Source of the DNA: Candidatus Omnitrophota bacterium
GTDB taxonomy: Bacteria > Omnitrophota > Gorgyraeia > Zapsychrales > Zapsychraceae
DNA length: 32,511 nt
NCBI GenBank assembly: GCA_029568545.1
Contig: JAKQAH010000084.1
Coordinates: 1-32,511, forward strand
Reading direction: 5' to 3'
The notes beneath the pieces are model-generated. The model saw nothing but the letters and a program-made list of their open reading frames with translations. It did not search any database and had not been told where the DNA came from. Shown in pieces: positions 9,894 through 18,000 of the stretch. The position numbers and the translations under genes are program-made. Each line of letters starts with the position of its first letter. Positions within the stretch are counted from its first letter, which is position 1.

Positions 9894-10261
9894 AACTTTT
9901 TATTTAAGCTGAAATCTATTTATTTCCAATAGGTTAGAGACTTCTTGAAGGATTCTGGTTTGTGGCTTTTAACTTGCGGTTGGTGATGGAGCATCATAAT
10001 GCCGATAGCTTTTAGAACGGAAATCGCTTTAAGCGAAACGAAGGATTTTAATAACCAACTTTTGATTCGGGTTGAAAAAGCAAGGCCCAAAAATCCTCAA
10101 AGATGAACGTTTTTTCCCAGAGCGGTCATCACTTTTTTAAAGGAATCATAAAAAAATGTAAATCGTTTTGAGAATGGGCCTTTTGCTCTGCCTGCGCATC
10201 ATATTCCTTTCTTTCTAAGTTCATTCTTTTCAAAAACTTTCGCAAATTTCCCTGATTTGTC

Positions 10262-10290
10262 TTGACACCCTTTTTAGGTTTTGATAACTT
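10262..10290 (+). promoter_or_regulatory. candidate sigma70-type promoter upstream of the AAA ATPase/secretin cluster
   Basis: TTGACA (10262-10267), 17-bp spacer, TAACTT (10285-10290), about 70 bp before the ATG at 10360. Same layout as the candidate promoter at 21587. Confidence 0.5.
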
Positions 10291-10359
10291 ATTTATAGTT
10301 ATAAATATTAGTGTTTCCGCGGCGGATCCTGACCGTTAATCATTCGTGACAAAGGAACT

Positions 10360-11235
10360 ATGAGCTATTATAAAGTTCTTGGATTCGAGAAAGAGCCATT
10401 TTCCACAAGTCCCGATCCTCATTTTTTTTATCTTTCCCGAGAGCACGAACAGGCCCTCACCAACACGATCATTGAGTTGCGTTTGCGAAGGGGCTTAAGC
10501 GTGATCTTAGGTGACATCGGCACCGGCAAAACAACATTATCCCGCAAATTGATCCAGGAGCTTAAATCCCGCCGGGATGTCATTTTCCATATCATTCTTG
10601 ATCCAACCTTTGAGAGCGAGCGCGATTTTCTTTATTCGTTGGCCCGCAATTTTCAGATCTCTCTCAACGACATGTCCGGCGCCATGTCGTTGGATATCCG
10701 CGAAGCCCTCGAGAAATTCCTTTTTCAGAAAGGCGTGACGGAGAATCAATCCGTCGTGCTGATCATTGACGAAGCGCAAAAATTAAGCGACAGGTCTTTG
10801 GAGATGCTGCGCGTCCTGCTGAACTACGAAACCAACGAATACAAGCTGCTGCAGCTGGTCCTGCTGGGGCAGACCGAATTGCACGAGAAGATCATCCATA
10901 TCCCGAATTTTTTTGACAGGATCAGTTTTAAATATACGCTCAACCCCCTCAGCCTCGAGGAGACGGAAGAGATGATCGGCTTCCGCATCGAGCGGGCCGG
11001 GTACACGGCGCGGATGCATTTGTTCTTAAAGGACGCAATCGCGGAAATTCACCATGTCACACAGGGCTATCCCCGACGGATAACGATGCTGTGCCACAAG
11101 GCGCTCAAGGAATTGGTCATGCGCAACAAATCTGTGGTCGATGCCGGTGTGATCGAAGATATCGTTCAAAATGAAATGCGGACCGGATGGCACAGGAAAG
11201 ATCCACTACTCCTGAAAAACAGTTACTCGACTTAA
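10360..11235 (+). CDS. ExeA/MshM-like AAA ATPase
   Basis: MSYYKVLGFEKEPFSTSPDPHFFYLSREHEQALTNTIIELRLRRGLSVILGDIGTGKTTLSRKL (Walker A), VVLIIDEAQKLSDRSLEMLRVLLNYET (Walker B). Confidence 0.93.
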   Translation: MSYYKVLGFEKEPFSTSPDPHFFYLSREHEQALTNTIIELRLRRGLSVILGDIGTGKTTLSRKLIQELKSRRDVIFHIILDPTFESERDFLYSLARNFQISLNDMSGAMSLDIREALEKFLFQKGVTENQSVVLIIDEAQKLSDRSLEMLRVLLNYETNEYKLLQLVLLGQTELHEKIIHIPNFFDRISFKYTLNPLSLEETEEMIGFRIERAGYTARMHLFLKDAIAEIHHVTQGYPRRITMLCHKALKELVMRNKSVVDAGVIEDIVQNEMRTGWHRKDPLLLKNSYST

Positions 11236-11885
11236 TAGAGGACCCGAGAGAACAGGATGTCAGCCAGCAAAAGATCAAGCGGCGGTCTTTTAGCCTGTTT
11301 TCGTTTTCGGCCTTGAGGGGCCGTCTTTCTTTTTTATTGGAGCGCGCCCGTTCGGGGCCGATTTTTAAAAAAGCCCTCCCTGATATCAAAGGGCTCAATA
11401 AGATCCTGAAGGTTTGCATCTTGGCGTTGGCGGTTTATCTCGTTGGGAATTTCCTGATGTCGTTGAGCAGGATCAAAAAAATTCCCGAATTCGGGGATAA
11501 AAATTCCCGGGCCGCCAAAGAAATACCGTTGGCGGGTTTATCGAGCAAGAAGGTCAACTATTATCTCGATGGGCCACGCGGACGCGATATTTTCAAGTTT
11601 GGCGACTTTGGGGCCATTGCGGAAAAAGGGGCGGATGAAACGGACGAAGTAACGGCCCCTGTCGTTGAAACCCTCTCGCAATCGGAAATCCTCGCTCAGC
11701 AACTGGGATTGGTGGGGATCGGATGGTCCGACGATCCGGACGTGATGGTGGAGAACACGGAGACCAAAAAGATTTATTTCCTCAAACGAGGGCAAAAAAT
11801 CGAAGGGCGGATCAAGGTCGAAGCGATTTTTGAAGACAAAGTGGTTTTGACCTATGACAACGGCAAAGAAATGGAATTGCGCTGA
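11187..11885 (+). CDS. single-TM GspC/PilP-like inner membrane protein
   Basis: TM segment ILKVCILALAVYLVGNFLMSL, then a periplasmic domain ending LGLVGIGWSDDPDVMVENTETKKIYFLKRGQKIEGRIKVEAIFEDKVVLTYDNGKEMELR, resembling the HR/PilP region. Lies between the AAA ATPase and the secretin and overlaps the former by 49 nt. Confidence 0.65.
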   Translation: MAQERSTTPEKQLLDLIEDPREQDVSQQKIKRRSFSLFSFSALRGRLSFLLERARSGPIFKKALPDIKGLNKILKVCILALAVYLVGNFLMSLSRIKKIPEFGDKNSRAAKEIPLAGLSSKKVNYYLDGPRGRDIFKFGDFGAIAEKGADETDEVTAPVVETLSQSEILAQQLGLVGIGWSDDPDVMVENTETKKIYFLKRGQKIEGRIKVEAIFEDKVVLTYDNGKEMELR

Positions 11886-11905
11886 AGCATAACGGGCATC
11901 ATCAT

Positions 11906-13840
11906 ATGAAAAAATACCTGATATTTATTTTCGCGCTTATTGCGGTGTTTTGCGGCCAATCGGCGTTGCGCGCCCAGGACGCCATGGAACCGGATGATCC
12001 TGAAACGATTGTCGCCGGAGATGAAGGGTTATTTGACACAACGGCGCCGGCGGCCGGGAACCTCGAAAATTTAGGCGCAGCTGAGGAACAAGAAAATGTT
12101 CAGGATGTTCCGGCAGACTTAAGAGATGAGCAAGAGAGCGCGGGCTTCGGGGAGCCTGCGGAAGAAAAAGCCGCCGCAACGATCGATCAGGCCGCGAAAG
12201 AGGAAACAGCGAGCGAAACTGAACAAACGCTCCCGAAATCCATCCGGCCCCGCCACGTCGATATGAACCAGCGCATCACTTTGGATTTGCGCAACATGGA
12301 TGTCAATGATGCCTTCACGTATCTATCCCTGAGAAGCGGGGCCAATATCGTTACCAGCAAGGCCGTGAGCGGGCGCGTCACGCTTCAACTGAAGGAGATT
12401 TCCCTGCAGGATATTTTCGATATCACTTTGCTTACGAACAATCTGGCATACGAAAAAAGAGGGGATATTTTCTATATCATGACGTCGGCCGAGTACGAGG
12501 AGCGTTACGGCCGCAGTTTCGGTGATATCCGCAAGGTCGAAATGTATCAATTGAAATATGCTATTCCCGAGAAAGCCTTCGACCTCCTGGATACGCTGAA
12601 AAGCAAGATCGGCCGCATCCTTGTGGACCAGGAATCCGGAACGGTCCTGATGGTTGACACGGTGGAAAAGATCAAGGAAATGAAAGAGGCGCTGGTGGTT
12701 TTGGAACGGAAAAGCGAAGTTACGGTTTTCAATCTGCAGTATGCCGTTGCGACCGATGTCGAGGAGCGGTTGCGGGGCGAGCTCAATGAGAAGAATGTGG
12801 GATCGATTTGGGCCGATGAGCGCAGCAACCAGGTGGTCGTCGAGGCCTTACCGGACCGCATGGAAGACATGAAAAGGATCATTGCGGCCTTGGATCAAAA
12901 GACCAAAGAGGTCTTGATCGACGCCAAGATCATTAAGGTGGATTTTTCCGATACGTTGGAGACCGGCGTTGAATGGGAAGGGATGTTTAAAAGTCTTGTC
13001 GGCAGCGGCTCATTCCTGGGCAGCCATCCGCTTGAGCCTGTCGTGCGTGCCGGACAAACATTCATCGATGATTTCACGGAGATTGCGCCTGAGGACGAAA
13101 ATCCGCCCGCCGGGGCAAAAACTACTTATGCGGAACGCATCTTTTTCGGGAAGATGGAAGAGGGAAGCACGAATTTTGAAGTAATGATGAAGTTTTTAGG
13201 AACATTGGGCGAGACGAAGCTTCTTTCCAATCCTAAATTGGCCGTTGTCAACAATCAGGAGGCGCGGATCCACGTCGGGCGCAAGGAAGCCTATATTACG
13301 ACGACCACAACCTCCGGTTCGACAACGACAACAACCGCGGAAGATGTCAACTTTGTCGATATCGGCATCCAGCTTTCTGTCACACCGACGATCAATGATG
13401 ACGGTTATGTCACGATGAAGATCAAGCCCGAGGTCAGCAGCCGGGTGGATACGCTGATCACGCCCAGCGGCAACCAGATCCCGATCATCGACACGTCGAT
13501 GGCCGAAACGACCGTGATGGTGGAAGATGACGCGACGATCATCATCGGCGGATTGCGCCGCGACGAAGAGACCGAAATCTCGAAACGTTTTCCGATCTTG
13601 TCCGACATCCCTCTGCTCGGGAATATTTTCAAGAACCAGAGCAAGCGGACGCAGCGTTCCGAACTGCTCGTCATGATCTCCCCGCACATTGTGGATGGCA
13701 CAATGGTGACGACCGGGGATGTGGACCCCGGCGAAGACGGAACGAAAGAATTCAAGGATTATAAGACCTTTGAAGGCATCGATGACGAAGTCTATGGGCC
13801 GGAGTTCGGGAAGCTGGAGTATAAATCTTTTCGTGACTGA
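11906..13840 (+). CDS. secretin (GspD/PilQ/MshL family)
   Basis: Signal peptide; STN-like ITLDLRNMDVNDAFTYLSLRSGANIVTSKAVSGRVTLQLKEISLQDIFDITLLTNNLAYEKRGDIFYI; repeated N-domains; C-terminal VDIGIQLSVTPTINDDGYVTMKIKPEVSSR...IPIIDTSMAETTVMVEDDATIIIGGLRRDEETEISKRFPILSDIPLLGNIFKNQ. Confidence 0.95.
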   Translation: MKKYLIFIFALIAVFCGQSALRAQDAMEPDDPETIVAGDEGLFDTTAPAAGNLENLGAAEEQENVQDVPADLRDEQESAGFGEPAEEKAAATIDQAAKEETASETEQTLPKSIRPRHVDMNQRITLDLRNMDVNDAFTYLSLRSGANIVTSKAVSGRVTLQLKEISLQDIFDITLLTNNLAYEKRGDIFYIMTSAEYEERYGRSFGDIRKVEMYQLKYAIPEKAFDLLDTLKSKIGRILVDQESGTVLMVDTVEKIKEMKEALVVLERKSEVTVFNLQYAVATDVEERLRGELNEKNVGSIWADERSNQVVVEALPDRMEDMKRIIAALDQKTKEVLIDAKIIKVDFSDTLETGVEWEGMFKSLVGSGSFLGSHPLEPVVRAGQTFIDDFTEIAPEDENPPAGAKTTYAERIFFGKMEEGSTNFEVMMKFLGTLGETKLLSNPKLAVVNNQEARIHVGRKEAYITTTTTSGSTTTTTAEDVNFVDIGIQLSVTPTINDDGYVTMKIKPEVSSRVDTLITPSGNQIPIIDTSMAETTVMVEDDATIIIGGLRRDEETEISKRFPILSDIPLLGNIFKNQSKRTQRSELLVMISPHIVDGTMVTTGDVDPGEDGTKEFKDYKTFEGIDDEVYGPEFGKLEYKSFRD

Positions 13841-13881
13841 GAAGGACTCGTAAAAAAGGGAAACGATAGGAGAAGGCGGGC

Positions 13882-15006
13882 ATGAATCGAATCTTACATT
13901 GGGCCGTGTTGACGACAGCTTTAGCTGCGCTGGGCGCTTCCCCTGCCGATAGCGCTTCGTTCTCAGATATGTTCGGCGGGAAGAAAGCCCAGGAATACAA
14001 GGCCGTTCTCGAGGAGAAAGAGCAGGAATGCCAGGCTAAGCTCGCCGAGAAGGACCGCCTTTATCAGCAGCTGTCCAATGACAGCGCCGGCGCTTTTCAG
14101 ACCATTCAGGGTCTGCGGGATAAGAACGCGACGCTGATGCAGGCTTACGAGAAGTTGAAAGTGGACCAAGGCAGCGTCACGGAGCAGATCACGCGTTTGC
14201 GGCGGGAAAACCAAGCGTGCAGTGACATCAAGAGCTCGTATGATAAGATGACCCAGGAGAACCAGGCGTTCATGGGTGAAAAGCAGTCGTTGGCCCAAAA
14301 GGCCCAGCAGAACGAAGCTACCGTGGAAAACCTCAAGAAGCATTTGAAGGAAGTGACGGCGGAAAAAGACCAACTCGCCGTCTTTCTCGCGGAAGCGCAG
14401 GAAGACGAGGATGTCAAGATCAAGAACATCCGGGACCAGGTGAAAGCGGAGATGGATGGCCTCAAGAAGCAAGTGGCGATGCTGACGCAGGAAAACAGCG
14501 CGGTGGCCAAACAATTAGCGGAAGCGCAGAAGCAATTGCGGTCCTCCCAGAACGAAGGCGTCGATCTCGTAAAAAAGATGGATCTTCTGAGGGCTGAACT
14601 GGAGGCCTCCGAGAAACGGCAAGAAGAGATCAAGAAAGAAAATATCTATCTCGCGAAAGAAGCCACGCAATTTCCCCAGAAATTTGCCGATTTGGCCCGC
14701 CATAACCGGAAACTTGTCAGTGAGACGGCGGACATGCATTATAATCTTGGGGTGTCGAATATCAAAAACAAAGAGTACAAACGCGCAATCAAGGAGTTCG
14801 AAAAGGTACTTGAGCTCAAGCCCGACGATGCTTATGCCAACTACAACCTGGGCTATATCTATGCTGAGCATCTGGTCGACCGGGAGAAAGCGATCGAGCA
14901 TTTCAAGAAATATCTTACTTATGCGCCCAACGAAAAGGATGCCAATTGGGTCAGAAAATATGTCCTGACGTGGCAAACATGGTACAAAAAGAATATTGCT
15001 AAATAG
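13882..15006 (+). CDS. exported coiled-coil protein with C-terminal TPR repeats
   Basis: Long Glu/Lys/Gln-rich helical region, then MHYNLGVSNIKNKEYKRAIKEFEKVLELKPDDAYANYNLGYIYAEHLVDREKAIEHFKKYLTYAPNEKDA, a canonical TPR pattern. Confidence 0.85.
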   Translation: MNRILHWAVLTTALAALGASPADSASFSDMFGGKKAQEYKAVLEEKEQECQAKLAEKDRLYQQLSNDSAGAFQTIQGLRDKNATLMQAYEKLKVDQGSVTEQITRLRRENQACSDIKSSYDKMTQENQAFMGEKQSLAQKAQQNEATVENLKKHLKEVTAEKDQLAVFLAEAQEDEDVKIKNIRDQVKAEMDGLKKQVAMLTQENSAVAKQLAEAQKQLRSSQNEGVDLVKKMDLLRAELEASEKRQEEIKKENIYLAKEATQFPQKFADLARHNRKLVSETADMHYNLGVSNIKNKEYKRAIKEFEKVLELKPDDAYANYNLGYIYAEHLVDREKAIEHFKKYLTYAPNEKDANWVRKYVLTWQTWYKKNIAK

Positions 15007-15057
15007 GCCGATGACCATCGCCATCCAAAAATCACTTTTACCTTTGAGGTCAGCATC

Positions 15058-18000
15058 GTGAAGAACAAACGTATTCTCATTCTTTTGGGCTTTGTCTTTT
15101 TTTCTTTTGCCCTGATATTATCCCCGCGGCCCGGATCTGCCGAGGGTGAGGTTATTATCCCGGGTATTGTCGAGGTTGAAGAAAATCATCTCTACATGGT
15201 TCCGATCGGGACGGATGACGGCGTCAAGAAAGGCGATACCGTCGAGATCATCCGCAACGATCAGAAAATCGCCGATGCGCGGCTGATCTCCGTGCTGTCG
15301 GACAATTCGATGGCGGAGATCGTCGTGATGTTCATCCGCACGGATATCCTCGAATCTGATTCCGTCAAATTTACCGAGAAAAAGGACGAAGTAGCGCGGG
15401 CCGCAAGGCGCAAAACGCTGACGACAAGCGAGCGGACGGTCGTGGAAGAGGCCCCCGCCAGGGCGGTCACGGAGGTCAAAGCGTCGGAGGACAAACGCCG
15501 CGGCCTTCTGGGCAGCGAAATGCACCGCTATGAGGAGGTTGCCGCGGTGGAAGGCCCGCTTAAGCAGGAGATCGAACAGTTGAAAGCGGGGCTGGTCACG
15601 GTCCGGGACGAATATGAAGGGAAGATCGATACGATCCTCAGCTCTGTTCAAGGGTCCTCCAAGGATGCGTTGGCCGTCGAGAAAAAGTGGCAGGATAAAT
15701 TGATTTCGACCGAAAAGAGATATCAGGCGCAGTACAATGAGCGCAAAAAACTTTTGGAACGGGAATCGGCCAGGCTGGAGGCGAAAGTCGCGCAATTGAC
15801 GAATGAATTGAAGGTTGTCAACGAAGGAACGGACAAGCGCATCGAGCAGCTGCTGTCCGACCTTAAAGAGAAAGAGGCGGAGATCTCTTCCATAAAGAAA
15901 CAGTTTGTCGAGGAGCATTTAGCCGGCGAAAAACAATGGCAAGCAAAACTGGAGAATCTCGAGGCGCAGTATCAGGGCCAATTACGGACGCTGGAAGAAT
16001 CATTGAAGAAGGAATCGGCGACGAGCCAAGAGCAATCGCAAAAAGACATCAGCAGTTTGGCGGGCGAATTGGCCTCGGTAAGGGAGCAGGCCCGCAGCGC
16101 AACCGATAATTTTCAAATACGGCTCAAAGAGCGGGAAGATCTCATTGATGCCTTGCGCCAAGACCAGATCGCGCTGGAATCTGACCTGAGCCGGGAACGC
16201 GAGCGGGCCAATAAGCTGGAAGGGGATATTGTCACCTTAAAAGATGTGATCGCCGCAGCCAAAAGGGTTCATGAGAAAGAGCTTGCGTTTGCGCAAAAAC
16301 CGCTCGAGAAAAAAATCGAGGATATGAGCGTCGATTTTATTGCTACGAAACATCAATATGAAAACGAACTCAACGCCCTTCGCCAAGGCGCGCAAGAAGA
16401 CCTGCTCAAGAACGAATCCCAATGGGTCGAAAAACTTGCGTCCGTGGAACAGAATTATCAAACACAACTCAATGATTTGAATGTCAAAACTGCCGCGCAG
16501 GTGAACCAATTGCGGGCCGAGTTGGAAGGCCAAAACAACGTCATCGATTTGCTCAAACAAAATAACGCGGAGCTTGCGGCTAAGCTTCAGGCCAGCGAAC
16601 AGGCCTTTGCGCTGGCCCACAACGATATCAAAACCCTGGAAAAGCAGATAACAATTGACCGGGCGACCCGGACTGAAAAAATCAATCTGGCCAAACAGCC
16701 TCTTGAGGCGAAAGTTGCGGAACTCAGCGCCCAGATCGTGGTTCTCCAGAAACAACATGAAGCCAAGACCGGCGAGGACGCTTCGGTGATCGAGTTTCTT
16801 AACGGAAGCATGGCGGAGTTGACCAGTGACTTGGAAGCCCGGGAAAAGCAGCTGGGCGAGCTTCAAGAGCGTTTTTCAATTTCACAGAATGAGCTCGAGG
16901 CTTTGAAAAAATCTTATACGGATGGGATTGCGCTTGCCAAAAAACCTTTAGAAGATCAGATGGAAGATCTTTATGCTCAAAGTGTTGCTCTTAAAGCGGA
17001 CTATGAAAACCAGATCAAGACGCTCCAAGAAAATGCCAGTCGGGATCTTTTGGCGTCGGAAGAGAAATGGCAGATGCAGTGGGCGGCCAAAGAAGCGGAA
17101 ATGGACACAGCCAAACAATCTCTGGCAGATCAGGTTCTTGCGCTGCAGGCGTCGATGGATTCATTGAATAAAGAGCATGATGCCAAGGTGCAGGAAATGG
17201 CAGCTATCGCGGAAAAAGATCAAGCTTCGGTTAATGAGCAATGGCAAGCGAAATTGGCTCAGTTGCAGGACGATCATCAGAAAGAGCTTGCGTTGAAACT
17301 TCGGGAGAGGCAAGGTGTTATCGATGGATTGGAGAGTGAGAAGCTCGAATTAGCAAGACAGATTCCGGCGTTGCAGGAAGAGTACGAGAAAAAGATGAAA
17401 GCGGTTGAAGACGAATTTGCGCAAAATCAGAGCGTCAGTGATCAAAAGTGGCAGGAGAGGTTAGCTCAAATCCAGAATGATTATCAAGGGGAGCTTGGAA
17501 CGAAGTTGCAGGAGAAGCAAGTTGCTATTGACCGGTTGGAGAGTGAGAAGCTCGAATTAGCAAAACAGATTCCGGCGTTGCAGGAAGACTATGAAAAGAA
17601 GATAAAGCTTCTTATCGAAGAATCCGGCAGGGATCGGGCGGTTAGTGATCAGCAATGGCAAGCGAATTTGGCTCAGTTGCAGGACGATCATCAGAAAGAG
17701 CTTGAGACGAGACTGCAAGAGAGGCAGACTATTATTGACCAGCTGGAGGATGAAAAGTTTGAGTTGGCAAAACAAATCCCGGTTTTGCAGGAAGAATATG
17801 AGAAGAAAATGAAGGTCATTGCGGATGAATTTGCCCAGAATAAAACTTCCAATGATCAGCAATGGCAGGCGAAACTGGATGAAAAAGATACGGCGATTGC
17901 TTTATTGGAGAATGAGCGCCTTGGCCTGACAGAGCAGTTAAGCGCTCTGAAGAAAGACAGCAGCAGCGTGATCGAAGAATTGCAGGTCCAATCCTCGAGA

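Noticed and set aside
13290-13345. Thr-rich stretch (TTTTTSGSTTTTT) in the secretin as a novel insertion
   Set aside because: Short Thr/Ser-rich loops in this part of secretins are plausible normal gate-loop variation; not distinctive without an alignment.
15118-15918. 266-aa minus-strand ORF
   Set aside because: Antisense shadow of the giant coiled-coil gene; Leu/Phe/Arg-rich composition with no recognisable family.
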